A stretch of 64,000 bases of DNA from CAZOVB01 sp964583095 (GTDB lineage: Bacteria > Planctomycetota > Phycisphaerae > SM23-33), in NCBI GenBank assembly GCA_964583095.1, contig CAZOVB010000002.1, positions 62,001-126,000 of the forward strand. The letters run 5' to 3'. Made by a program: the position numbers and the translations under genes. Shown in pieces: positions 17,320 through 24,930 of the stretch (positions are counted from its first letter, which is position 1; the number at the start of each line of letters is the position of its first letter). Below the pieces are notes generated by a model. That model made no database searches. It saw only the letters and a program-made list of their open reading frames with translations, and was not told the origin of the DNA.

Positions 17320-17712
17320 TCAGGCCGATCGCGCCGCGGGTTCCTGGCGGACGCCGGTGGCGGCAGATTCTCGGGCAGAAACGATGGCATTGAGAAGCTC
17401 GGAGCTCTCGAAGATCGGTTTCATCAGCAACTCATCGCCGCCAAGCTGCCAGGCCCGCCAGGCCCGGTCGTAGCGATCCATGTACTCGGTCAGAAGCACA
17501 GCGGGCGCTTCCTGCTGGCTGCGAAGCTGTTCGAGTACCTCGCTCTGGGCGTATTCGGCAGCCAGTATTACCACGTCAGGCTGCCACCTGCGGGAAAGCT
17601 CCAGGGCCTGGTTGACATCCGACTGATGCACCACCAGGTGGGCCATGGTCTCCAAGGCGCCTGCGGCTTGTCGGGAGAAGTGCCAGTCGGGGTCTGAGAT
17701 GAGGATCTTCAT
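17320..17712 (-). CDS. degenerate receiver-domain protein
   Basis: The start is taken at ATG 17712 (MKILISDPDW), giving 130 residues; an open frame extends to 17826 but its extra N-terminus does not fit the fold. The layout is that of a single receiver domain: an acidic first-strand end (ISDPDW), a third strand PDVVILAAEY and a final MKPI. The position of the phospho-accepting Asp is occupied by Ala (VVILAAEY), so phosphorylation is unlikely while the conserved Lys remains. It may work as a phosphorylation-independent adaptor. nadA lies upstream on the same strand, 216 bases away. Confidence 0.6.
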   Translation of the reverse strand: MKILISDPDWHFSRQAAGALETMAHLVVHQSDVNQALELSRRWQPDVVILAAEYAQSEVLEQLRSQQEAPAVLLTEYMDRYDRAWRAWQLGGDELLMKPIFESSELLNAIVSARESAATGVRQEPAARSA

Positions 17713-17928
17713 GTCTTCCTGCCTTCGTTTCAGATGGGTCGGTGCCTTTTCGCGGAAGTTGGCTCTTCCAATGCGATTATCGGCCAACACTGCCGACGCA
17801 ATCGATACAAATTGCCGAGTTGGCAAATTAGTGAAGATACATTGGCCCGAAATGAGGTTTTCCCCTTACCCGCATTGGGCCATTTTGACCCATCAGGGCC
17901 GGGCAGGCCGATACACCCGGTCCCCGTG

Positions 17929-19068
17929 CTACGAATCTTTCCGCGGCGTCAATTCGCTCACGCCCTTGATCTCGATCATCCGTCCCACGGCCAGCTTCGC
18001 ATCCGAAGCGATCTCCTCGGGAACCTTCACGACGTTGGCCGGTGTATCGGCCACAAGGGACTCCAGTACCCACAGCAGGTGAGGCAGGTCGATCTGGGCC
18101 ATCTGTACGCACCGGGGAGGCCGGGAACTGGGAACGGTTGCGATCTTCTTATCCCGGTGCCTTTTGGCCAGGCGAGATACCAGGTTGCCCTCCGTACCGA
18201 TCAGCCAGTTCGAACCGCCCGGGGCCTCCTCGATGGCACGGATGATCTGCTCGGTCGATCCGGACGCGTCGGCCTGTTCCACTACCTCGCGCGGGCATTC
18301 CGGGTGGACGATGATCTTCGCCTCGGGGTTCTGCTTCCGGGCCTGCTGGATGTCCTCGGCGGTAAAGACCTGGTGCACATAACAATGCCCCCGCCAGCAG
18401 ACGACCTTGGCCTTTTCGACCTGATCCCGCGTGAGGCCCCCTTCGGGCAGGGAGGGATCGTACACCACACACGCCTCGGGGCCCATTCCCATCGCAAAGG
18501 CCGTGTTCCGGGCCAGGTGCTCGTCGGGTACGGCGAAGATTTTTCCCCCGCCGGCGCCGCCGGCGGCGTCGGCAAAGGCCCATTGGAAGACGTTGCGAAC
18601 GTTGCCGCTTGTGCAGCAGGTGCCCCCTCTCCGTGCGGTGACCGCCTTGATCGCAGCCGTCGAGTTCACGTAGGTCACCGGGATGATGCGCTGATCGCTC
18701 AGGATGTCCAGTTCTTCCAGGGCGGCTTCGACCGCCTGCTCATCGGCCATGTCCGCCATCGCGCAGCCGGCCCGCATGTTCGGCAGGCAGACCTGCTGGT
18801 CCGCGCCGGAGAGAATGTCAGCCGTCTCGGCCATGAAGTGCACGCCGCAGAAGACGATGTAGCGGGCCTTTTCCTGCTGGGCGGCCTGGCGGGCGAGCTT
18901 GAGGCTGTCTCCGGTAATGTCGGCGAACTGCAGGACCTCATCGCGCTGGTAGTGATGCCCCAGCAGGACCACCGAATCGCCCAGGCGCCTTTTTGCCTCG
19001 GCAATGCGCTGCTGGAGTTGCTCGGTGGGCAGGCTCATGTACTCGGTTGGAAACGGCTGCGGGGTCAT
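17929..19068 (-). CDS. nadA: quinolinate synthase A
   Basis: The 379-residue enzyme condenses iminoaspartate with dihydroxyacetone phosphate to quinolinate, the precursor of NAD, using a 4Fe-4S cluster. LLGHHYQRDEVLQFAD is the family start signature. FCGVHFMAETADIL and GTCCTSGNV carry two of the cluster cysteines; the third is in PPRCVQM. HPECPREVV and GTEGNLVSRL are further conserved blocks. The length fits the longer NadA type. ATG 19068 follows GGAG. It lies downstream of the GNAT gene on the same strand with a 63-base gap, possibly one transcript. No nadB or nadC is in the window. Confidence 0.95.
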   Translation of the reverse strand: MTPQPFPTEYMSLPTEQLQQRIAEAKRRLGDSVVLLGHHYQRDEVLQFADITGDSLKLARQAAQQEKARYIVFCGVHFMAETADILSGADQQVCLPNMRAGCAMADMADEQAVEAALEELDILSDQRIIPVTYVNSTAAIKAVTARRGGTCCTSGNVRNVFQWAFADAAGGAGGGKIFAVPDEHLARNTAFAMGMGPEACVVYDPSLPEGGLTRDQVEKAKVVCWRGHCYVHQVFTAEDIQQARKQNPEAKIIVHPECPREVVEQADASGSTEQIIRAIEEAPGGSNWLIGTEGNLVSRLAKRHRDKKIATVPSSRPPRCVQMAQIDLPHLLWVLESLVADTPANVVKVPEEIASDAKLAVGRMIEIKGVSELTPRKDS

Positions 19069-19131
19069 CGGTTCTCCATACCTGTCAACGCGGGACTCGC
19101 CGGCCCAGTATACGCCGTCGGGATGTTCTCT

Positions 19132-19566
19132 TCAGCAGGAAAGATCCCTCGTCAGGACAATCAGATCGTTGCGAGGCTGCCAGGCATTGCTCTGCCAGAA
19201 GGCCAGGCCCTCGGGATTGTCCCGGAAGACGACGATGTTGCACCGGCCGACTCCAGCCCGGGCCAGGCCCTCCAGAGCTTGCCGGGCCAGGGCGGTGCCC
19301 AGCCCCCGGCGACGGAAGTCGACATCGACGGCCAAGTGGTACAGAAAACCTCTTCTTCCGTCACTGCCAACCAGAACCGCCCCCGCCAGCCGACCCGTCG
19401 CCCTGCGTGCGACAAGACTCAGACCCGGATTGCGCTGCAGGAAGCTTTCGAGTTGCGAAGGACTGTCTCCACAGCCAAGGCCCACGCCGTCACAGAGCCT
19501 CCAGAGGTCGATCGCTTCGGGGATATCTCGCGTCTTCATCTCCCGAATCTCCGCAGGTTCTTGCAT
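19132..19566 (-). CDS. GNAT family N-acetyltransferase
   Basis: The product has 144 residues from ATG 19566, which follows GAGGTGA at a good distance; a GTG at 19575 overlapping the previous stop (GTGA) is an alternative start. The acetyl-CoA-binding motif A is clear: VDVDFRRRGLGTALAR holds the R/Q-x-x-G-x-G/A loop. A preceding beta strand (GFLYHLAV) and a following NIVVFRDNPEGLAFWQ complete the fold. The acceptor substrate is unknown. It is coupled to the upstream zinc-ribbon membrane protein and followed by nadA. Confidence 0.88.
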   Translation of the reverse strand: MQEPAEIREMKTRDIPEAIDLWRLCDGVGLGCGDSPSQLESFLQRNPGLSLVARRATGRLAGAVLVGSDGRRGFLYHLAVDVDFRRRGLGTALARQALEGLARAGVGRCNIVVFRDNPEGLAFWQSNAWQPRNDLIVLTRDLSC

Positions 19567-19571
19567 TTCTC

Positions 19572-20081
19572 TCACCTCGGAGCTGAGTCCAACGGCCGAC
19601 CGCAGGTAATGCAGAACATCGCCTCGGAGGGGTAGCTGCGATCGCAGGCTGAGCAGAATTTCTCGCCGGGCCCCTGGTTGGCACAGGAGCCGTGTGCTTC
19701 CTGGCCGAACGTATGCGTCACGGTCGGGTTCTTGCCTTTGCCCGCACCGGGTTGCGGAAGGAACCTGGAAGCCCGAACATCCTCATGGCGAAGCAGACCC
19801 ATCTTGAACAGCACGCCGCCGGCGGCTGAGCAGAGAATACCGGGGATGACGATCCAGAGCATGGAAAGGGAAGGCGCCTGATCCTGCTCCTGCTCGTATC
19901 GGTCCACGAGCTTCTCGGGGCTCTCAGCGTCGGCGTAGATCCAGCCGAAGGTTTGAATCAGTTGCCAGGCGACCAGTCCCGTCCCCACGAGAAACAGCAC
20001 CGCACCGACAATCATCATGACCTGTCCGGATGTCAGAGCTGAACCTGTCTGAGGCGGCTTATTCACCGGTGGTTGCGACAT
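19572..20081 (-). CDS. membrane protein with C-terminal zinc ribbon
   Basis: The 169-residue protein has two hydrophobic helices (about residues 21-45 and 75-95) joined by an acidic loop, and a cytoplasmic or lumenal tail ending in FCSAC-x11-FCITCG, a double CxxC zinc-ribbon. ATG 20081 is preceded by AAAGGAA. No family is recognised beyond the zinc-ribbon plus two-helix architecture, common in bacterial membrane proteins of unknown function. The GNAT gene overlaps its stop. It is divergent from the GcvT-like gene with 85 bases between the starts. Confidence 0.72.
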   Translation of the reverse strand: MSQPPVNKPPQTGSALTSGQVMMIVGAVLFLVGTGLVAWQLIQTFGWIYADAESPEKLVDRYEQEQDQAPSLSMLWIVIPGILCSAAGGVLFKMGLLRHEDVRASRFLPQPGAGKGKNPTVTHTFGQEAHGSCANQGPGEKFCSACDRSYPSEAMFCITCGRPLDSAPR

Positions 20082-20166
20082 GATCTTTCCTTTCCAACTG
20101 GTTCAGGGAGGATCGACGCGATATCCTGCTGCAAAGGACCTTCTGCGGATCCTACCCGGAGACACC

Positions 20167-21267
20167 ATGACTGACGAGGAAAAAGCCCACGCCCTGACCC
20201 TGCACGACAAGCACATGGCCCTGGAGGCCCGCTTTGCTCTCGAAGCCGGCTGGAACGTGCCCCTTTCGTATGGCTCCACGCTGGAAGAAGTCGAAACAGC
20301 CCACAAGGATGCGGTCGTCTGCGACGTTTCCAGCCTGACGCGCCTGCGAATTGCCGGCAACGACGCGCTGGAACTGCTCGAACGCCTCTGCACACACGAC
20401 GTGGCCGGGCAGGAAGACGATTGGGCCGAGTTGACATGTCTCTGCAATGATTCCGGCGGGATTGTCGACTGCGGTTACCTGTATCGGCTGGAGAATCACT
20501 GGCTGCTGACCGGCGATCCGGGAAATCATGACAAGCTTCTGGCCCATCTGCAACTCCATGCCGAAGGGATGGATGTGAAGATCAAGGATCAGACCTGGCG
20601 CAGTTGCCAGTTCTGGGTTACGGGTGCAAACGCAGGCCGGCGCCTGGATGACCTGCTCGGCAGGGAGGTCTCCAAGATGCCTTCCGGGGCGGTCCGCAGC
20701 GAATCCTACCTCGTGGCAAAGGTGAACGCTTCGCGCACCGGCTATGGGCCACTCTGGTCGCTGGAGGTGATCGTCCCGAGCCTGCTGGCCGGCCAGGCCT
20801 GGCAACTCGTGACGGCACGATCCAAGGAAAAAGCCCTTGCACCCCTGGGCTACGCCGCAAGAGACGTACTGCGAATCCAGGCGGGCCTTTGCAGATATGG
20901 CCACGAGATCAATGAGGCGATCGACCCCCACACAGCCGGCCTGGACAGGTGCGTGCGACCGGGGGGAGGTTTCCTGGGCGCAGAGGCCCTGGCCCAGCGC
21001 CGTCAGAAAATTTCGCGATGGCGGTGCAGAATCGCAATGGACGCTGCCGACGCCGGCGGGTCGACCTCGATTCCCCGTATGGGCGCAGAAGTTCTTGACG
21101 GTCAAGGCAATACGATCGGGGCCATTACCAGCGGCACGTACTGCCCGATCCGAGATATCCCGCTGGCAATGGCCTATGTTGGCCATCAGGCTCGCAGCGG
21201 GGAGCAGGTGGAGGTCGTCATGCAGGACCAGCGGCGAACAGGGCAGGTGGAGCCACTGCCTTGCTGA
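20167..21267 (+). CDS. aminomethyltransferase (GcvT-like, T-protein fold)
   Basis: The 366-residue protein starts at ATG 20167 behind GGAG. The sequence follows glycine-cleavage T-protein: CDVSSLTRLRIAGNDA near the N-terminus, NDSGGIVDC holding the catalytic-Asp position, and RIQAGLCRYGHEINEAIDP followed by AGLD and FLGAEAL, the GcvT pattern rather than the YgfZ KGCYxGQE motif. GAITSGTYCPIRDIPLAMAY is the C-terminal folate-domain signature. T-protein transfers the aminomethyl carbon to tetrahydrofolate. No gcvH or gcvP lies next to it, so a related role (for example demethylation) is also possible. Confidence 0.82.
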   Translation: MTDEEKAHALTLHDKHMALEARFALEAGWNVPLSYGSTLEEVETAHKDAVVCDVSSLTRLRIAGNDALELLERLCTHDVAGQEDDWAELTCLCNDSGGIVDCGYLYRLENHWLLTGDPGNHDKLLAHLQLHAEGMDVKIKDQTWRSCQFWVTGANAGRRLDDLLGREVSKMPSGAVRSESYLVAKVNASRTGYGPLWSLEVIVPSLLAGQAWQLVTARSKEKALAPLGYAARDVLRIQAGLCRYGHEINEAIDPHTAGLDRCVRPGGGFLGAEALAQRRQKISRWRCRIAMDAADAGGSTSIPRMGAEVLDGQGNTIGAITSGTYCPIRDIPLAMAYVGHQARSGEQVEVVMQDQRRTGQVEPLPC

Positions 21268-21296
21268 GAACGGTATCTCCGCGAAATGAGAAGAAC

Positions 21297-21349
21297 AAAA
21301 AAAGCAGGCGGGGCCCGGCAGGAGGAGGAGCCGCCGGGCCCAAGCCTGC
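21297..21349 (-). terminator. intrinsic terminator on the minus strand
   Basis: Read on the minus strand, an outer 6-bp stem (GCAGGC/GCCTGC) and an inner 9-bp stem (GGGCCCGGC/GCCGGGCCC) are followed immediately by seven T (A7 at 21297-21303 on the plus strand). This is a textbook rho-independent terminator. No minus-strand protein gene lies upstream of it. Confidence 0.75.
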
Positions 21350-21384
21350 AAATCACGAACGCCAGGAGGTCGAGAAGCGTTCGT
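21297..21384 (-). ncRNA. candidate small RNA with C-rich loops
   Basis: Upstream of the minus-strand terminator lies a second perfect stem (ACGAACGC with GCGTTCGT, plus-strand 21355-21362 and 21377-21384) whose loop reads ACCTCCTG on the minus strand. The terminator loop reads CTCCTCCTCCT. A TATACT -10-like box is at 21396-21391, placing a start near 21384. No convincing -35 box was found. The roughly 88-base RNA would expose two anti-Shine-Dalgarno (CCUCC) loops, a design known from C-rich-loop regulators. There is no protein gene on this strand here. Alternatively the structure belongs to the 3' end of the GcvT-like mRNA. Confidence 0.38.
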
Positions 21385-21533
21385 TCACAGAGTATAACCC
21401 GATTTGCTTTTATGGGGTTCGCAAAACCTCAAGAATTTGCAGAATAAGTAATGATTCTGCCCCATTTGTCTTCGATTGCCCGGCCTGGGGCATGCCAAAA
21501 GGCCAAATCTCCCCTCTTTTCAGACAAGCAGCA

Positions 21534-21561
21534 TTGCCCGGAACTGGTTTGACGTTATACT
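21534..21561 (+). promoter_or_regulatory. sigma-70-type promoter of the activase gene
   Basis: TTGCCC (21534-21539), a 16-base spacer and TATACT (21556-21561). The leader would contain an 8-bp hairpin (TTGCTCTG/CAGAGCAA, 21561-21586), so the transcript start lies at or inside its 5' arm. Confidence 0.5.
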
Positions 21562-21633
21562 TGCTCTGAGCGACCAACCAGAGCAAGACCGCACCCGAAC
21601 GGTCTGAAGAAACCACCCCGGAGTCATCCAGAC

Positions 21634-22584
21634 GTGAGCCATTCAGCCTCTGTGCCCACACCCGACAAGGCCATTCCCCTTTCCAGGCAAGGGCGGATAT
21701 TTGATATCCAGAGATGCAGCCTGCACGACGGACCGGGAATCCGAACGACCGTCTTCCTGAAGGGGTGTCCCCTGCGATGCCTCTGGTGTCACAATCCCGA
21801 GAGCATCTTTCCCGAGAGGCAATTGGCCTACCAGGGCTCCCTGTGCACCTTCTGCCGCCGATGCGCCGATCTCTGCCCACAAGGCGTACACCACGTCCAG
21901 GAGCGGGAACACCAACTCCACCGCGACCGCTGCACGTTCTGCGGAGCCTGCGTCGAGGCTTGTCCCGCCAGAGCCCTGGAGATTCTAGGCCGCCAGGTCA
22001 GCGTGGAAGAAGTCATGCAAGAGGTGCTTCGCGACAGGATCTTCTATGAAACCTCCGGAGGCGGCATGACGCTCTCAGGGGGCGAGCCCTGCCTCCAACC
22101 GGATTTCTCTCTGGGGCTTCTTCAAACAGCCCGGGAAGAGGGCCTTCACACCTGCCTGGATACCTGCGGCTTCTGCGACTACCAGACCCTCTCCCGCCTT
22201 GCCGGGTCAGCAGACCTGGTCTTCTACGATATCAAGGAAACCGATTCCGAGCGTCACAAGCAGTGGACCGGCGTGGACAACGCCCGCATCCTGGACAACC
22301 TTCGCCGCCTCGATGCCGCCGGAACCGTCATCCGCCTGCGTTGCCCGATTATCCCCGGTCTCAACGACCGGGAAGATCACTTCCAGGCCCTGGCGGAACT
22401 GGCCGGGTCTCTCTCTCGGTGCCAAGGGGTGGAACTGCTGGGCTATCATCGCCTGGGCCAGGGCAAACGGGAGCGACTGGGCATGGCCCCTGCCGATACC
22501 CGTATTCCCGCCCAGGCCGTACCGGCAGAAACGCTGGAATCCTGGAAAGATCGGATCGGCGCCTTTGGAGCCAACGCCCTGTAA
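21634..22584 (+). CDS. glycyl-radical-enzyme activating protein (pyruvate formate-lyase activase family)
   Basis: The product has 316 residues from GTG 21634. RCSLHDGPGIRTTVFLKGCP and then RCLWCHNPES contain the radical SAM CxxxCxxC motif. An inserted ferredoxin-like region has two CxxCxxCxxxCP-type clusters (CTFCRRCADLCP and CTFCGACVEACP), the layout of activases for non-PFL glycyl radical enzymes. GGGMTLSGGEPCLQ and DIKETD are conserved in the family. The enzyme installs a glycyl radical on a partner under anoxic conditions. No partner with the RVxG motif is encoded nearby; the next gene is a sulfatase, 49 bases downstream. Confidence 0.9.
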   Translation: MSHSASVPTPDKAIPLSRQGRIFDIQRCSLHDGPGIRTTVFLKGCPLRCLWCHNPESIFPERQLAYQGSLCTFCRRCADLCPQGVHHVQEREHQLHRDRCTFCGACVEACPARALEILGRQVSVEEVMQEVLRDRIFYETSGGGMTLSGGEPCLQPDFSLGLLQTAREEGLHTCLDTCGFCDYQTLSRLAGSADLVFYDIKETDSERHKQWTGVDNARILDNLRRLDAAGTVIRLRCPIIPGLNDREDHFQALAELAGSLSRCQGVELLGYHRLGQGKRERLGMAPADTRIPAQAVPAETLESWKDRIGAFGANAL

Positions 22585-22633
22585 TCCCTTCGCCCCCAGG
22601 TCGGCAGTGTCGCCGGCCACAACGGAGTCCCGC

Positions 22634-24118
22634 ATGTCGGCAAAGCCCATGAATGTGATTGTCATTACCTCCGATGAGATGCGCGGCGAAGCGCCGGGCT
22701 TCCTGGGCAATCCCGACTGCAGGACGCCGAACCTGGACCGCCTGGCCCAGCGGGGCGTTGCCTTCGAGAATCAGTTCGCCGTGCACGGCAAGTGCCTCCC
22801 CTCCCGGGTCTCCATGGTGACCGGTCGTTACAGCCACACCGACGGGTTCCGCAGCGTCATGGAGGAAAACCTGCTCAGCGAAGATCAGCCCGACCTTTTG
22901 GGCCGACTCAAGCAGGAAGGGTACGAGTCGGCCGTCTTTGGTCTCAATCATGTCTGGGAGACGCTCTTTGCCTCCAACAAGAAGGGCGGCGGGTACACCG
23001 ATTATCACAGCTTTACCGAGGGAGTCTTCGATGATCTGGCCAAGCAGGTTCATGAAGTCCCCTCCCCCGGCCCCGAAAGCCGGAGCGTGCGAGAAGACCT
23101 GGTCGGAAAATTCTTTGACTATCGCGGCAGAAAGGACCGTCTGGAGGGCTTCTGCGACGAGAATCGCACCGCCCAGGCACTGCGATATCTCAAAGAAGTC
23201 CGCGATCCGGATCGTCCGTTTTATCTGCATCTGAACCTTTCGCAGCCGCATCCGCCCTACGCGGTGGAAGAGCCGTACTTCTCCATGTACGACCGCGAAA
23301 GCATCCAGTCCTGGCCTCACCAGTTGCCCGACAACGCGCCCGAACCGCTGCGGGAAATGCGGCGAATTCGAACAGGGACCGAAGTGGATCCCCAGGCCCT
23401 GAGGGAAATCCAGGCCACCTATTACGGCATGGTCACCAAGGTAGACACACTCGTCGGTAAGGTCGTCGACTGCCTGGAAACCCAGGGCTTGATGGACAAC
23501 AGCATCGTCCTGTTCTGGGTGGACCACGGAGATTTTGCCGGCCAGTATGGGCTGGTGGAAAAGTGGGATACCGCCATGAACGACTGCATCCTGCACGTGC
23601 CGATGATCCTCTGTGCGCCCTCGCTGCCGCGGGGGCATCGAGTCAGCGGCTTGACCGAACACGTGGATGTCGCACCAACGATTCTGGAGCTTCTGGGGAT
23701 CGACCCGGACTGGTACATCCATGGCCGGTCGCTGCTGGAAACGATATCCGGCGGTCCGGGCAAGGAGTACATCTTCGCCGATGGTGGCCATGAACAACCG
23801 ATGCTTGAGCGTTTCGCCAACAGCCCCCAAAGCCACAAGCACAAGCCGGAGCAGATGGGCGGCAAGCAGTTGACGTACCTGAAACATCCGACCACGATGG
23901 CCCGGACGAAGATGGTCCGATCCCAACGGTACAAGCTCGTGGTTCGCGAAAGCGGCGGCAACGAACTCTATGATCTCCGCCAGGACCCCTGGGAGTTGCA
24001 CAACCTCTACGGTCAGCCCGGCATGGAGCAGGTCGTCCTGGAATTGCAGCACCAGATGCTCCAGTGGTGTCTGCGGACCGATCCGGATCAGCCCCACCTG
24101 CCGGTTTTCGGAGCCTGA
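22634..24118 (+). CDS. type I sulfatase (formylglycine-dependent)
   Basis: The 494-residue protein (ATG 22634) shows the sulfatase signature CLPSRVSMVTGRYSH, in which Cys54 would be converted to formylglycine (C-x-P-S-R). Metal ligands of the alkaline-phosphatase fold appear as SDEMRG near the N-terminus and WVDHGDFAGQYGL in the middle; LSQPHPPY and the C-terminal YDLRQDPWELHNLY are typical too. No signal peptide is seen, so it is probably cytoplasmic or uses another route. The substrate (sulfated sugar or other ester) cannot be told. A Cys-type sulfatase in an anaerobe needs a maturase of the anSME type, which is not found here. Confidence 0.9.
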   Translation: MSAKPMNVIVITSDEMRGEAPGFLGNPDCRTPNLDRLAQRGVAFENQFAVHGKCLPSRVSMVTGRYSHTDGFRSVMEENLLSEDQPDLLGRLKQEGYESAVFGLNHVWETLFASNKKGGGYTDYHSFTEGVFDDLAKQVHEVPSPGPESRSVREDLVGKFFDYRGRKDRLEGFCDENRTAQALRYLKEVRDPDRPFYLHLNLSQPHPPYAVEEPYFSMYDRESIQSWPHQLPDNAPEPLREMRRIRTGTEVDPQALREIQATYYGMVTKVDTLVGKVVDCLETQGLMDNSIVLFWVDHGDFAGQYGLVEKWDTAMNDCILHVPMILCAPSLPRGHRVSGLTEHVDVAPTILELLGIDPDWYIHGRSLLETISGGPGKEYIFADGGHEQPMLERFANSPQSHKHKPEQMGGKQLTYLKHPTTMARTKMVRSQRYKLVVRESGGNELYDLRQDPWELHNLYGQPGMEQVVLELQHQMLQWCLRTDPDQPHLPVFGA

Positions 24119-24126
24119 AATTCTCC

Positions 24127-24900
24127 TTACGATCTGCCGGCAATCTCGGGCAGATGGCCTGCGACTTCCCTGAAGAAGGAATCCAGTTCTTCCCAAATGA
24201 AATACCGGCCCGGACCTCTGGCCAGATCGACCGGCGTTTTGTTCACGACAATTACATCTCCCCGCGCAGTTTCGGGCAGGATGGAAGCGGGACCGACCGT
24301 CAGCGAGGAACCCAGCACCAGCAGCAGATCGCAGGCCTGGACCTGCTCCATGGCCAGGGGAAGCGAAGAGACCGTCTCGCCGAAGAACACCACGTCCGGC
24401 TTGAGGGGCGCGTTTACCTCGCAATCGCAACGTGGGATGTCCGATTCCTCCATGCGGGCAAGCAGTTGCTCCAGGCTGTACCGGCGCCCGCAGGCAAGGC
24501 ACCGGCTGGTGGCATAGTCTCCGTGGAGGGCGATGACCTTTTCGCTGCCGGCCTGGTGATGCAGCGGGTCGATATTCTGCGTGATAACGGACTCAACCAA
24601 TCCGGCCTCTTCCGCCGCAGCGAGGAACCGATGCGTGTAGGTCGGTTCCATGCTCTCCAGCAATTCCATCATGTCACGCGTGAACCGGTAGAACTCGGAG
24701 GCGTCGTCTCGGAAGACCCGGATGTCGAAAACCCTCATCGGGTTGTACTTTCCGGTTTCGTAGAGCCCTCCGGCGCCTCGGAAGTCGGGAATACCGGCCG
24801 CGGTGGAGATCCCCGCCCCGGTAAGCGCTACACAACGTTGGGCTCGCCGGACTCGCCGGGCCACATCGGCGGGGCTCAAAGGTGTCTGTCTCATTTTCAT
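24127..24900 (-). CDS. Sir2 family NAD-dependent protein deacylase
   Basis: The 257-residue sirtuin starts at ATG 24900 (a TTG at 24921 is possible). Motifs in order are ALTGAGISTAAGIPDFRG (NAD loop), TQNIDPLHH (core; family standard is TQNIDGLH), ALHG with the catalytic His, a zinc CLAC pair matched by CDC, KPDVVFFGE, and VLGSSLTVGPAS. It removes acyl groups from lysines using NAD. The second zinc half is atypical (CxC rather than CxxC). It follows polX by 30 bases on the same strand and converges on the sulfatase with 8 bases between the stops. Confidence 0.93.
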   Translation of the reverse strand: MKMRQTPLSPADVARRVRRAQRCVALTGAGISTAAGIPDFRGAGGLYETGKYNPMRVFDIRVFRDDASEFYRFTRDMMELLESMEPTYTHRFLAAAEEAGLVESVITQNIDPLHHQAGSEKVIALHGDYATSRCLACGRRYSLEQLLARMEESDIPRCDCEVNAPLKPDVVFFGETVSSLPLAMEQVQACDLLLVLGSSLTVGPASILPETARGDVIVVNKTPVDLARGPGRYFIWEELDSFFREVAGHLPEIAGRS

Positions 24901-24930
24901 CGGAGTCGGCCTCGGCAGCAACGGGGAACA

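Noticed and set aside
17777..17784. Exact GCCGATAA on the minus strand before the receiver gene (sigma-28 -10 box)
   Set aside because: There is no TAAA at the required distance upstream (the position reads GATT). The same octamer also occurs upstream of rnr, so chance is likely.
17734..19635. Plus-strand open frame of about 630 codons across nadA
   Set aside because: It is antisense to nadA and the GNAT gene; its composition reflects the complementary strand of those genes.
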